From Naegleria lovaniensis (taxonomy: Eukaryota; Heterolobosea; Eutetramitea; Acrasida; Naegleriidae): a stretch of 64,000 nucleotides of DNA. Of the stretch, positions 28,078-38,796 are shown one piece after another; position 1 is the stretch's first letter, and each line of letters begins with the position of its first letter. Location: positions 372,001 to 436,000 of the forward strand of contig NW_025407849.1 of assembly GCF_003324165.1 (NCBI RefSeq), given 5' to 3'. The notes below the pieces were generated by a model. The model was not told the DNA's origin and did not search any database. It saw nothing but the letters and a program-made list of their open reading frames with translations. A program made the translations under genes and the position numbers.

Positions 28078-28380
28078 ATGTGTTTTACAGCATTTGCCAT
28101 CTTGTTACTCCTACATCCCGTTTACTTTTGTCAGTTCAATGGCAACCAAACTAGTTGTAGTGCAACGTGCTCCAATATCTGTAAAGCATGTTCTACAGTA
28201 CATCACGGAATTCACACCTGCAAATTTCACCCACGAGTTTTCGAGTGGAAGCTCCTCATCTCCATGAATTTGCCATCAAACTCCGCGAGCACAAATTATA
28301 TTTCAAAGTCCGTGCTTGAATTTCTTCAAGTCGCAGCTAGCACAAAGATTCTCGCTCTCGAACAATTTAAAAAAAATTAG
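28078..28380 (+). CDS. Small secreted Cys-rich protein (hypothetical)
   Basis: One hundred codons from the ATG at 28078. The start gives a typical signal peptide (MCFTAFAILLLLHPVYFCQ). The mature part opens with a Cys cluster, TSCSATCSNICKACST then GIHTC, followed by about 60 residues without Cys ending in FKKN. I do not recognise the family. It sits between two larger genes and has no overlapping competitor on the opposite strand. Signal peptide plus Cys spacing make a gene more likely than not, but it is short and could be chance. Confidence 0.45.
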   Translation: MCFTAFAILLLLHPVYFCQFNGNQTSCSATCSNICKACSTVHHGIHTCKFHPRVFEWKLLISMNLPSNSASTNYISKSVLEFLQVAASTKILALEQFKKN

Positions 28381-28533
28381 TTTGATTCACAATTGACCCA
28401 TTTGCGCAATCAAGCAGTTAATTGCTTCAAATTTATTATTAACCAATACCCCACCTGCTGAACCCCTTACCTCCGCAATTTATTTCACTGCATTCAAAAC
28501 TGTCTTCCAAAACCTTCTAGTAACGTTTTCAAA

Positions 28534-30891
28534 ATGATGAGAAGATATTACTACTCAAAGAGTACCATTCTGTTAGTTGCATGTGTGAGCCTTTGCTTGT
28601 TGTTTGCTTTGGCATCGGAACGTTTGCGTGTTGAATCCTCTCAATCCATGTTGCCAAACAACAATAACAAGAAGAATTGTTCAGGCATTGCCCGTAATGC
28701 CGCTGTTGAGCTTCATGAAGTTACAACAACTCCCGAACAACAACAACAACAAAACTCTACCACCTCCCTTCAACAACAAAAAGTTGAGAATCCTCGCCAA
28801 ATGCTCGTTACTGGATCAGCTGGTTTCATTGGATATCATCTTGCATTGAAATTGGCAACTGAAGAATTCAACTATTGGAGCCAGCTCATGGATGATGGTA
28901 AATACTCACCTCATCATGACCATAGTAGTGTCATTATAGGTATCGACAACTTTAATGACTATTACTCGACTGATTTAAAGTACATGAGAAGAAGAATGTT
29001 ACAAGATGCCATTGCTAACTTCAATGAGAAACTTTCCCACAAAGCATTGTCGTCTTCTAATTTTGGAGAGTCATCAGAAGACAAACCCAATGCTTCAAAT
29101 TTCATCCATTTTGAACTTATTGAGGGTGATGTTTGTAATTCTACCTTGTTACAATCCATTTTTGCTCGTTTTAAATTTACTCATATCCTTCACATGGCAG
29201 CTCAAGCTGGTGTTCGATATTCCATTGAGAATCCACAAACTTATATTCGAAATAACATCTTGTGCCAAATTGAATTACTTGAAGTGGCTGTCAAGTATCA
29301 AAAAGCCGAACCTCCTGTATTTATTTATGCCTCCTCTAGCTCTGTTTATGGAAATATTCAAGAGTTTGATCCTTCTCCTTTCCATGAAGGAATGAATGTA
29401 AATAAGCCTTCTAACGTTTATAGTGCATCTAAAATTGCTCAAGAACTCTTTGCTGAAACATATAATTACTTGTACAATGTACCTGTGATTGGTCTTCGTT
29501 TTTTCACAGTCTATGGTGAAGCAGGAAGACTTGATATGGCTCTTTTCAAATGGGTCGATCAAATTGTGAAGGGACAACCTATCACCTTGTACACGACTGA
29601 TAATAATAAGGAATTGATGAGAGATTTTACCTATGTTGAAGATATTGTTCATGGTATTGTGAATTCAATGAAATATGGAGAACGTGTGAGAAGAGAAGAA
29701 GGACGTGCTGTTCATGATGTTTTCAATTTGGGAAACAACAAACCAGAACGAGTGGTTGACTTGATTAAATACATTGAGACAGCATTGGATAAGAAAGCCA
29801 TTATCACACTTTCTAAAAAGCCACCCACAGACATGACCATGACCTATGCAGATATAACCCACAGTCAAAAGTTATTGAACTATGAACCAAAGACCAAGCT
29901 CCAAGATGGAGTTCAAAAGTTTGTCAAATGGTATCTCGACAATTATCACTTCTCAAAGAAGAGTGGAACTGATAATGTGATTGTTACCACCTACTTTGTT
30001 ACTAAGGGTCATCCTGAAAGAGATGAACACTATGGCGACTCGTGTTTTGAGCCCATGAAAGAGTGGTATGACTCGGTTCACAAACACAATTTGAGAGCAG
30101 TCATTTTCTATGATGATGCCAAACTCTATGAGAAGTGTCGATTCGACAAATTGACCACCTACAATGTGAAATTTGAACTCGTTCAACTCGGAAATCGTTC
30201 CACCAACGACGAAAGATTCTTTGTGTATGAACAATACTTGAAGCGAGCTCAACAAAGATCCACTCCAGGTCTCAATCTGGTACCAAAGAGAATTCTCATG
30301 ACTGATCTTTTTGACATTCGATTCAATAGAGATCCATTCGAATACATGGCCTCCTTCGACAAACCATCAGGTCCAACTCAACAAGACCCTTGTCCTCACT
30401 CAGCCCATTGTATGAGTGACAAACTTTTTATTGGTTCCGAACCCACAACTATTCGTTCCTCAGTATGGGCTCAACAAAAACTTGCTCAATGTGGAATCAC
30501 CATTGATCCAGTGAGAGGAACCTTTTATTACAACACTTCCCTTCCAGATCCATTCACCACTCTTTCTAATAAGGAAACTTCTTTAGATTCCATTCTCCTC
30601 AATCCAGGAATTGTCGGTGGCTCAAGCGAAACCATCTTTCGCTTGTTGTCCATTTACAATGAATTTCTAAGAGCCTCTCCTCTTCATGCCAACTGTAACA
30701 CTCCTGTTTTTAACATGCTCATGTATCAACATGCTGAATTTCAAAACCATCAATTCCAAAGTGAGCAAGAAGATGACAACATGACAACAGAAGCATCTCA
30801 TGACCATTTGCGTTACATCACAGGTCAACCCTTGCATACTGTGTTTAAGGAGTTTGACCTCTCTGACACCTTTTACATTAAACACAAATAA
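28534..30891 (+). CDS. UDP-glucuronate 4-epimerase-like domain fused to a glycosyltransferase-like domain
   Basis: A type II membrane protein is predicted: short cytosolic end MMRRYYYSK, then a signal anchor (STILLVACVSLCLLFALA). Residues about 90-470 form an extended short-chain dehydrogenase of the UDP-GlcA 4-epimerase group: VTGSAGFIGYH nucleotide loop, DNFNDYYS, AAQAGVRYSIENPQTYIRNN, ASSSSVYG, catalytic YSASK, RFFTVYGEAGR, RDFTYVEDIV. Residues about 480-785 are a second domain: TTYFVTKGHPERDEHYGD, LRAVIFYDDAKLYEKC, ILMTDLFDIRFNRDPF (possible DxD-type site), LNPGIVGGS. This resembles uncharacterised glycosyltransferase-like domains of protists and plants. A fused pair would make a sugar nucleotide and use it in the Golgi lumen. 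Epimerase identity is firm; the second domain is an inference. Confidence 0.85.
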   Translation: MMRRYYYSKSTILLVACVSLCLLFALASERLRVESSQSMLPNNNNKKNCSGIARNAAVELHEVTTTPEQQQQQNSTTSLQQQKVENPRQMLVTGSAGFIGYHLALKLATEEFNYWSQLMDDGKYSPHHDHSSVIIGIDNFNDYYSTDLKYMRRRMLQDAIANFNEKLSHKALSSSNFGESSEDKPNASNFIHFELIEGDVCNSTLLQSIFARFKFTHILHMAAQAGVRYSIENPQTYIRNNILCQIELLEVAVKYQKAEPPVFIYASSSSVYGNIQEFDPSPFHEGMNVNKPSNVYSASKIAQELFAETYNYLYNVPVIGLRFFTVYGEAGRLDMALFKWVDQIVKGQPITLYTTDNNKELMRDFTYVEDIVHGIVNSMKYGERVRREEGRAVHDVFNLGNNKPERVVDLIKYIETALDKKAIITLSKKPPTDMTMTYADITHSQKLLNYEPKTKLQDGVQKFVKWYLDNYHFSKKSGTDNVIVTTYFVTKGHPERDEHYGDSCFEPMKEWYDSVHKHNLRAVIFYDDAKLYEKCRFDKLTTYNVKFELVQLGNRSTNDERFFVYEQYLKRAQQRSTPGLNLVPKRILMTDLFDIRFNRDPFEYMASFDKPSGPTQQDPCPHSAHCMSDKLFIGSEPTTIRSSVWAQQKLAQCGITIDPVRGTFYYNTSLPDPFTTLSNKETSLDSILLNPGIVGGSSETIFRLLSIYNEFLRASPLHANCNTPVFNMLMYQHAEFQNHQFQSEQEDDNMTTEASHDHLRYITGQPLHTVFKEFDLSDTFYIKHK

Positions 30892-31271
30892 TAATCAAAA
30901 GAGTTGAATTCCTATCTGCTCGTCTCTGACTTGTAATATACGTACACACTGGCAATAAAAATCTTTGGTTCCTCATCAATTTTTCCTCAACACGTGTGAA
31001 CCTGACAATATCCTTCTGCCAAAATATATTTCTGACTCGGGCCACCGTCTTCGGAATTTGCATCGGAAGGTATTTAAAATAGTTACAAAAACAAATTCCA
31101 ATCCCGAAGCCAGGACTTGGTAAAAATCGAAAAAAAAATTCTCAAAACAACCTTCAGCTTAACACACTCACCCGATTCAGCTGCTGTTTGTCATCATCGA
31201 ATTCCGAGAGTTTTTAAATACAAAACAACAACAACAACATCTTTTAGGTCTTTGTACAGCTAGTATTAATA
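30892..31271. other. Intergenic, 5' region of Hsp110
   Basis: About 0.38 kb upstream of the Hsp110 start. Scattered GAA and TTC blocks occur (for example TTCGGAA, GAATTCC), but I find no clean three-unit heat-shock element. Poly-A-like T/A tracts only. Confidence 0.4.
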
Positions 31272-33710
31272 ATGCCAGTTCTTGGAATTGATTTGGGCGC
31301 TCAAAATTGTGTGGTTGGTGTTGCAGGACGAGGAGGAATTGATATTGTTACCAATGAATACTCCCGAAGATATACTCCAGTTTATGTTTCATTCTCTGAG
31401 AATGAACGATTGATTGGTGAGAGTGGTATGACTGCTCAGATTAGTCATTACCAAAGAACCATTTCTCTCATTAAACGATTCATTGGATTGAAGTACAGTC
31501 AACTTACACCAGAAGTCTTGCAAGCCAATACCTCTGTTCCTATCATTAAAGGACCTAATGATGAAATTTTGTTTAAGATTGAAGGATACAAACTCTCCGA
31601 CAATGACACTGAATCAAAACTTCTCGATCCTATTCAATTGTTGGGTATGCTTTTCGGTAAACTTTTGGATGATGTTGAAAAATCACTTGGTATTCGTGAA
31701 TCTGACTGTGTTGTTACCGTTCCATGCTACTTTAACGAAATTCAAAGACGTGATATTGTAAAAGCAGCCGAAATTGCTGGTTTGAATGTTATTCGTGTAA
31801 TGCACGATGTCACTGCCGCTGCTTTAAGCTATGGTATTTACAAGGATTTCACAGATGAGCCACAATATATTGCGTTTGTTGATGTTGGTCACCATGATAC
31901 CTCTGTCTATGTTATTGAATTCAAAAAGTCTCAATTGCGAGTTGTTTCTTGTGCAAGCGATCCTCATTTGGGAGCCTATGCTTTTGAAAAGGCATTGTTT
32001 GATTACTTTGTTGAAGAAATTAAGAAAAAGTACAACATGGATGTCACTACAAATCCAAAGGCTACTATTCGATTGGCAAGAGAATGTGAAAAGTTAAAGA
32101 AATTCTTGAGTGCTAACCCTGTCTCGAATTTGAGAATTGAATGTCTCATGAATGAAAAGGATGTCTCATTCCAAATGAAGAAGGATGAATTTTTACAATT
32201 GATTCAACCAGTATTTGCTAGATTTGAAGCTCCAATTGCAAAGGCCATGCAAGCTGCTCAATTAACATCCGACAAGCTCGCCACTGTTGAATTGTTGGGA
32301 GGTGCTTCATACATTCCATTCGTCAGAGAAGCTTTGGCTAAAATTTTCGGAAAGGATATTCAATCAACCTTGAATACTACAGAATCTGTTGCTAAGGGTG
32401 CTGCCATTCAAGCTGCCATGATCAGTCCCAAGTTCACTCTCGCTCGTGAATTTAATGTGGTCGATGCTGTGTATCATCCAGTGAATTTGGGTTGGATTCC
32501 AGCTGAGAATGAAGGAGACAAGATGGTTGACGACAGTGATGAATCTGTTCTTTCGGTCTTGAAACAATCCGCACTTTTCAAACAGTTTGAAGGTACACCA
32601 TCCTCAAAGATGCTTACATTCAACAAGAGTAAGCCATTCGATCTCTACACAGTGTACGGAGATGAATCTCTCCTCACTCCTGGAACAAGCCCAATCATGG
32701 CCAAGTTCACAATTACTGATCTTCCACAACGTTCTGAACCACTCAAGATTAAGGTCAAGATGAGACACAACTTGTTAGGATTGGTTGAAGTTCAAGAAGC
32801 ATCTGCTTCAGAAGAGATTGAAGTTGAAGAGGAGGAACCAATTCCAAAGGAAGAATTAGAGCAACAACAAAACAAGATGGATACATCAAGCGAAGAAACA
32901 AAGCCAGCAGAACAACAACCAACAGAAGAAAAGAAGGAAGAAAAGCCAAAGACCAGACTTGTGAAAAAGAAGAAGACTGTCAAGCACAACTTGAAAGTTC
33001 TATCCACTGTTCCAGGTATTACCCATGAGGCACTTAAAAAGTATCAATCCATTGAACAAACCATGAGAAATCGTGACTTTGAAGTTCGTACCACTGCTGA
33101 AGCCAAGAACAGTGTCGAAAGTTTTTGTTATGCCACTAAGGACAGATTATATGAAGGTGGTGATTTGTATGAATTTGTGAATGACCAAGACAGGGACAAC
33201 TTTATGAACTTGTTGGATGAAACTGAAAGCTGGTTATATGGAGAAGGTGAAAATACTACCAAATCTGTCTATCAACAAAAACTTGTTGAATTGAAGAAGG
33301 TTGGTGACAGAATTGAAAACAGATTGAAAGAATTTGAACAACGACCAACAGCAGTCCAACAATTACAAGATACCATCAAGGAATATCAAACGTTCCTTGA
33401 GAATGCCAACACTGAGCAATACAGCCACATCACTCCTGAAGAAAAGCAAAAAGTGGCAGACAAGGTTACCGAGACTGTAAATTGGCTCAATGAACAACTG
33501 TCTCAACAATCAAAGCTCGCCAAGAGTGATGACCCAGTTTTGACAGGAGCCTTCATCGAGAACAGAAAGAAGGATTTGAAGAAGGTTTGTTCTCCTATCG
33601 TGACAAAACCAAAGCCAAAGGAAGAACCAAAGAAAGAGGAACCAAAGAAGGAAGAACCACCCAAGACAGAGACTTCCACTCAAGATGCCAAGATGGATGA
33701 GTCTCAATAA
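31272..33710 (+). CDS. HSP110: Hsp110 / HSPA4-type chaperone (Hsp70 superfamily)
   Basis: Cytosolic Hsp70 relative acting as nucleotide-exchange factor and holdase for Hsp70. The start MPVLGIDLGAQNCVVGVAGR and NEYSRRYTPVYVSF are the Hsp110 version of the Hsp70 phosphate-1 region. The connect and ATPase motifs follow (VMHDVTAAALSYGIYKDF, VDVGHHDTSVYV, ELLGGASYIPFVREAL, then LNTTESVAKGAAIQAA). The substrate-binding region starts near residue 385 and has the acidic insert typical of Hsp110 (residues about 515-580, EEIEVEEEEPIPKEEL). The C-terminal helical domain is KYQSIEQTMRNRDFEVR onward, then a charged EEPKKEEPKK tail. Length 812 residues is normal for the family. The frame is uninterrupted. 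AHA1, an Hsp90 co-chaperone, is encoded 24 kb away. Confidence 0.94.
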   Translation: MPVLGIDLGAQNCVVGVAGRGGIDIVTNEYSRRYTPVYVSFSENERLIGESGMTAQISHYQRTISLIKRFIGLKYSQLTPEVLQANTSVPIIKGPNDEILFKIEGYKLSDNDTESKLLDPIQLLGMLFGKLLDDVEKSLGIRESDCVVTVPCYFNEIQRRDIVKAAEIAGLNVIRVMHDVTAAALSYGIYKDFTDEPQYIAFVDVGHHDTSVYVIEFKKSQLRVVSCASDPHLGAYAFEKALFDYFVEEIKKKYNMDVTTNPKATIRLARECEKLKKFLSANPVSNLRIECLMNEKDVSFQMKKDEFLQLIQPVFARFEAPIAKAMQAAQLTSDKLATVELLGGASYIPFVREALAKIFGKDIQSTLNTTESVAKGAAIQAAMISPKFTLAREFNVVDAVYHPVNLGWIPAENEGDKMVDDSDESVLSVLKQSALFKQFEGTPSSKMLTFNKSKPFDLYTVYGDESLLTPGTSPIMAKFTITDLPQRSEPLKIKVKMRHNLLGLVEVQEASASEEIEVEEEEPIPKEELEQQQNKMDTSSEETKPAEQQPTEEKKEEKPKTRLVKKKKTVKHNLKVLSTVPGITHEALKKYQSIEQTMRNRDFEVRTTAEAKNSVESFCYATKDRLYEGGDLYEFVNDQDRDNFMNLLDETESWLYGEGENTTKSVYQQKLVELKKVGDRIENRLKEFEQRPTAVQQLQDTIKEYQTFLENANTEQYSHITPEEKQKVADKVTETVNWLNEQLSQQSKLAKSDDPVLTGAFIENRKKDLKKVCSPIVTKPKPKEEPKKEEPKKEEPPKTETSTQDAKMDESQ

Positions 33711-33717
33711 ATAATTT

Positions 33718-35122
33718 CTAGTATAAGAAGCAATTCTGAAATAGTAGCGTATTGAGAATATTTATTGAAATCCTATCGTATTCATACGCTGAAAAGAGAT
33801 TTTGGATCTTATTACTGTACTTGTCCTTAAGTTGGAGCAAGTTGGCATTTTCTTGTTTCAATGTTTTGTTCTCCTCCAGCATCTTTTCAATAAATGATGG
33901 TTGATATTCTTTCAATATACTCAAACCAAGAGTTGAAAAATCTGGGTTGTGGTCTTTTTCAAGTGATTGTTTCACAATTTTCAAAATTGGAATATATTTC
34001 ACACAATCTCTTCGAGTTTCAATATCTTTCTGAATCATGGTCATCAAACATCTTCCAAGAATATCATTCACTTTCCATGATGGATCAATGTGTTTGTCCA
34101 ATTCTTTGTAAAGTGCATGATGTAATTTGGATTCTCCATGTGAAGTTGCAACAACCACATGAAAATAAGATCCATAATCTGAAAAATAATTCCAGTCATC
34201 AGCTGTGTCATCTTGAGTTCCATATAAATCTTGATGAAATGTATTTAAACTCCAAAGAACAAGTCTCAATGAACAATTGGTTAACATTCTCATGAACATG
34301 CACCCCAAAGAGAACAAATCAAAATTTCGATACTGTGATGTTTTTTTCTTTTGAGACATTGTTGAATTGGTTTTGATCCAGATGAACCTCAGGTGCCATA
34401 TATAACATTGTTCCAACATTCAAGGTCACACTGTGTCGATATTGAATATTTCGAGAAGCATCCAAATCTATTAATTTAGCCTTTCCATCTTGTGCGAGAA
34501 TTACATTTTCTGGTTTCAAATCTCTGTGTGAAAAATTCATATCATGCAAAACAGTTACTGCTTTGAGAATATCAATGAAACATTTCAAAATCCAAATCAA
34601 ATCTTGTTTCTCAAGAAACTTGGATTGAGATTCTGTTTGGATATATTTCAAAATCTTTTTAGCATGAATGGATTGAATCTCTTCAATGTCCTTTTCCCAT
34701 TTCCATGATCATATATGAGTAACACAAGCCATTATTCCATTCCAAAGCCTCACATTTAATGCACCCCATCACATATCCTTTCACACGAGAATCTTTTAAC
34801 ACTTTAATTGTTCGTCTATTCGTTGACGATCAGTGGTTGATTCAAAAGAGATTTTACAAGCGACCATTCCATGATTCCAATGCAAACATCTCAATACAGC
34901 TCCTTGTGCACCCATTCCCAACAGTGAAATGAATCGTTTTGAATTGAGGTTGAAATTTTGCGATTTGACAACATGGCCGAATTCTCCATGCCGCGTTTGG
35001 AAAGATTTTGAATTGTCAATGGATGTGAGGTGAGGAAATTCGTTCATTGTTTTCCAATCATTCAAAAATGTTATTATAAAATCAATACATGATAATTTCT
35101 CAATTGGAAAATCATGTATCAT
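33718..35122 (-). CDS. Ser/Thr protein kinase with DLD in place of DFG, frame interrupted
   Basis: The kinase is spread over three open frames. The first (from ATG 35122) holds the glycine loop SLLGMGAQGAVLRC and the VACKI lysine. The middle reads IKVLKDSRVKGYVMGC, EWNNGLCYSYMIMEMGKG. The third holds FSHRDLKPENV, LIDLDASRN and GTMLYMAPEVH, and a fourth frame continues FDLFSLGCMFMRMLTN and a coiled-coil tail (EKMLEENKTLKQEN). DFG is DLD, which keeps the metal-binding Asp, so activity is possible. Breaks lie near 34807, near 34690-34700 and at the T run 34341-34347; the first and last need one extra base, the middle two bases (or one fewer). No large deletion is visible. It could be a pseudogene, but the same kind of break affects conserved neighbours. 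Confidence 0.72.
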
Positions 35123-35350
35123 GTTAATCTCAACTTTGAGTTGTTAAAAGGAGTTGGTTTGAGAATGTGTGTAAATAATGGTCTCAAAATTATGAAATAG
35201 TATCACTAAATAAGCAATAATCAGTGGTGTGTTGAATGGTTCCATGATCATCAACAGATGCATTCACCTCGATTTGATGAAACGTTACGAAATTGTGAAA
35301 TAATTTCATCATTGCACATTCGATCACCATTTCTTTAGGATAACAGGATT

Positions 35351-35620
35351 TCAAGCAATTCCATGCTTGGCCTTTTCAACAGTTCCAAATAATTCTTCTT
35401 GAATGTACTTGTTGACGCTATTGTCTTCATTTGAATTAATTTCCAACAACCAATCCACATTACTTTTCAATTCTTCTGAAGCATATCTAGGTGTTAATCC
35501 ATCTTGTTTCACTGCTTCCAACACAATCTCTCTCTTATAATTTGTGTTTGTATATTGAATCCTACTTGTGAGAACCCTTCCTAATAAATTGAAAGGCACA
35601 AAGAAGAAACAAGACCTCAT
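35351..35620 (-). CDS. Short DUF4116-type repeat protein or fragment
   Basis: Eighty-nine residues. The middle, KREIVLEAVKQDGLTPRYAS then EELKSNVD, fits one DUF4116 unit (about 49 residues; Naegleria and Legionella proteins carry long arrays of these). Here there is one unit with a partial second, so this may be the remnant of a larger array protein, or a free small protein. The ATG at 35620 is only 75 bases from the divergent start of the RCC1-like gene. Function of the family is unknown. Confidence 0.5.
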   Translation of the reverse strand: MRSCFFFVPFNLLGRVLTSRIQYTNTNYKREIVLEAVKQDGLTPRYASEELKSNVDWLLEINSNEDNSVNKYIQEELFGTVEKAKHGIA

Positions 35621-35694
35621 CTCAAGATGAATCTCAATTTCCCAAATGCCTTTCGTTCAATTTTGAATTTGTGAATTTTAATATTTAAAAAAAA

Positions 35695-37128
35695 ATGCTT
35701 TCAGAAGGTGGTAGTTATGATCACGAACACCTCCGGAACGATGAACAAGTATTATTTTGTGGATCCTCAGAGAAAATTGCATCCATCGCACCCACTAATC
35801 CAAAAGCCTTTACTCCCATCTCTTTATCTCATTCAAATTTTGTAAAACCAGAGTTACCAAGTCCGATCCATGACAATTGTAAAGCTACATTAAATGTTTC
35901 ATACATGATCAGTGGTGGATGTGGTGCTTATTCAAATTATTATACACTCATATTTGTGGTTGGAACTGAATCTAGAGAGTTCTATCTCATACGGCACGGT
36001 CCTCTTGTTTATAAATTGACTTTTAAAGAATTATTGAGTGATGACGATTCCGATCTCAATAACATGTCCAGCCATGTCAGGAATTCATCCACAACTACTG
36101 AAGAAATCTTTGAAGACTTATCTTTGTACAAGGGATCCAAAGAAATGAAGCAAGTCGTGTGTTGTAACTCGACCCATGTATTGTTTGAGATGTGGGATGG
36201 AGCCTTGTTTTTGTTTTCTGTGGCCAAACAGAGATTGCGAAGATTCCATACATGTATGAATTCGGGACTTGCAAAATTCATAAATTGTGGACACTTGTCG
36301 CAAACCATGATTGTATGCAAGAGAAATTTACAAGATTATGTGATATTGGTAAATACAGAATATGATCAAGAGATTTATATCAAATTGCAAATGCAAGGAT
36401 CACGCCAAATCAAATTTGCTTCTGGATATTGTAGAGAAGCTCATGTGTTTGTGATGCAAGACAACAAATTTTATTGTTACATTTGGAAAACACCAAACAA
36501 GGGAAGTACCATGGCCGATGGATTTGGTAAGGAATTTTTCAAGATGTTATACTTTGAGACACCTTTTGAGAAAACGATTCCAGTGGTTCAACTTGCTTGT
36601 GGTTATGCACACGTTGTGCTGTTGTTACAAAATGGAAGAGTGTTCACTCGAGTAAGTATGAAAGGGACCAATTTATTGATTATATCGACACATGAACTTG
36701 AACTGGTTCATGAAATAATATAGGGCCTTAATAATTTTCAACAGGGAGGAACTTCCGTAGGCAAACTGGACAAGGAGTTTTTTGAAGTTCAACTGGATTG
36801 TCCAGTACGGTCGATAAGCTGTGGATCCATTTGCACCGGTCTAGAAACAGAACGAGAATTTATATTTTTGGGGCAAATTGGTCATGAATTTGAGAAGTTG
36901 GAAGATGCTAGTTACCAAAGATTTTCCTCAGTTGTTGACAATGGAAATGTGCATGTTGTTCCAAAATCAGAAAATGAGCAGGCGATAGTAATGGGCCCTT
37001 GGCATGCTGTTATCTATCGCAAGCGAATAGGATATTCCAAAGACTTGAGATCCTTTTTTGAAAAATTAAAGGAAAGGATTGCAAACAACAGCCAGAGCAA
37101 TTTATATGACATGGTTATTTGGCATTAA
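35695..37128 (+). CDS. RCC1-like repeat protein, two exons
   Basis: The start is the ATG after an A run at 35695. An intron at 36652-36744 (GTAAGT...AACAG, 93 nt, phase 0) joins NGRVFTR to GGTSVGKLDKEFFEV, completing an RCC1-like blade motif (LACGYAHVVLLLQNGRVFTRG), and gives 446 residues. Other blades are weaker (GGCGAYSNYYTLIFVVGT; CCNSTHVLFEMWDGALFLFS; FASGYCREAHVFVMQD). Diverged RCC1 proteins of this sort are numerous in Naegleria. It lacks any catalytic domain; a role as GTPase regulator or scaffold would be inference. A second, better RCC1-like gene lies 1.7 kb downstream on the other strand. Confidence 0.7.
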
Positions 37129-37194
37129 TGCCAAATTAATTTGGTAAGGCAATGTATGAAAATTGATCTTGTGTGACATGAATACAAAAATAAT

Positions 37195-38715
37195 TTATTC
37201 ATCTGCTTGGTCTTCATTCTCCTGGTCATTTGCTTCTTTCTTTTGAGGTATAAATCGTTTCATGTCTTCAATGCTTGGATCGGTTTGCTGGGTGAGAACA
37301 ATTTGATGATATTCATCCTGTACAGGCAAAATGAATTGAGGTGTAAATACTTCTCCGCCTGTTTTGATTCCATATCCAATGTAAATATTAGCAAATACCA
37401 TGTCTTTCGCATACCTCTTATAGCCCACACAATGAGCTCCTTGCCATATCCTGCTTGACAAAGCCACCACTTCATTGTCGACAAGCATACCACACGTGCG
37501 CACGGTCCAATTTTCTTCAGAAATGCTTGAGAGAGGTTTGGGAATTCGTTCTACCGTTTTTTTCATCTCTTCAAAGTCTGGCTTTTCTTTTTCCTCGTCC
37601 GTCCAGTACTGTGTACATCTTCCTTGCTTGGAAAGAATAGTTGGTAACAGATTGGACCAGTTGATGACTTGTGAAATGTCCAAATTTTTGATCTTTTCTT
37701 CGAATTCTTCATCCTTTTCAATGGCAGGCAGCTCATCCTTGGCTAACGTGAAATTGGGAGGTAATTTCAGCTCCTCCTGCTCGCTTTCATCCTCTTCTGC
37801 GCTCGATTTCATTCTTCCTTTGGAACCAGGATGGTAGAGTGAGAAATTCGAGCAATTTGACTTCTCAACAAGTCAATTTCTTTTCCCTTGAATGGTGGAT
37901 GAGAAAGAACATCGCTTTCGAGCTTGCCTGTAAAGAATTTCTTGATTTTTCTGCTCCTGATAATAAATTCTGGCTTGGCATCTGGCAATTGTGTCCACAT
38001 GTCTGCTTCACATCCACTGTATTCGAAACATAGTATACATATTTGTTGGTTCCTTCAACCTCATGCGGAATGCCTTCAATTTTCTTTGCTTCTTCTCCTG
38101 TTTCATTTTCTGCTTCTTCCTTGGTTTGTTCGGTTTCTAAAATGTAGTAATTCTTCTCAATTCCAAGAATTTTTCCAAAGAATCGAATTGAGTTGATTTT
38201 CTTGTTGGATGACACCAGAGATTTCATGGAAACCAATACTTGAAAAAGTTCTAACTCTCCAAGGCCAATACCTGCATCTCGGAAAAGCTTTCCTTCATAC
38301 AACAAGTCTGACATTTTCAGATCGTCGGCTTCTTCTTCCTCAGTACCTTCTTCTTGCTCTCCTCCATCTTCATCGGAAATTGGTTTCTTTGCCTTCACTG
38401 GGGATTTACTAGCTCTAAATATTTACGTGCCCGTTGAGTATCCTTTTCCAAAATATTGTCATCGTCAATTCCCATCCATGGTTTATACAATTTTGTTAAA
38501 CGTTCATAGGCCGATCGTTCCTTTGGAGGTACAAATGACCCGTGTTTGATTAAATTGCAAAATTGTTCAATCATTCCGTAAGGATTTTTTGGTTTCTCTT
38601 CCAACAACTTGACAATAACTTCTGAAAAGAAATCCTCAATAGTCATGGGATCTTTCCCTTCTTCGGGGTTTCCCAGATCTTTGCATTTGACCGTTGATAC
38701 TATTGATGAAGACAT
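37195..38715 (-). CDS. RSP4/6: Radial spoke head protein 4/6 (flagellar), frame interrupted
   Basis: Axonemal radial spoke head subunit. Segment 1 (ATG 38715) has VIVKLLEEKPKNPYGMIEQFC then RLTKLYKPW. Segment 2 has AGIGLGELELFQVLVSMKSL and FFGKILGIEKNYYILE. Segment 3 has RSRKIKKFFTGKLESDVLSHP then PPFKGKEIDLLRSQIARIS, the most conserved motif of the family. Segment 4 has VRTCGMLVDNEVVALSSRIWQ and YIGYGIKTGGEVFTP and ends in an acidic tail. The segments lie in consecutive frames that meet at the G run 38400-38403, near 37996-38008 and near 37811-37820; one extra base at each point fuses them into a full-length protein of about 505 residues. Because order and content are complete, assembly error is more likely than decay. 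Confidence 0.88.
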
Positions 38716-38796
38716 TTCAAATGATGATGAAAAGGTCCAGAAATCGTTATTTTTTTTTAAAATTTTTGTAAATATTTTTGGCGCGTCAAAAGTCGA

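Noticed and set aside
31081-31271. Heat-shock element upstream of Hsp110
   Set aside because: Only isolated GAA/TTC blocks; no three alternating units at 5-bp spacing.
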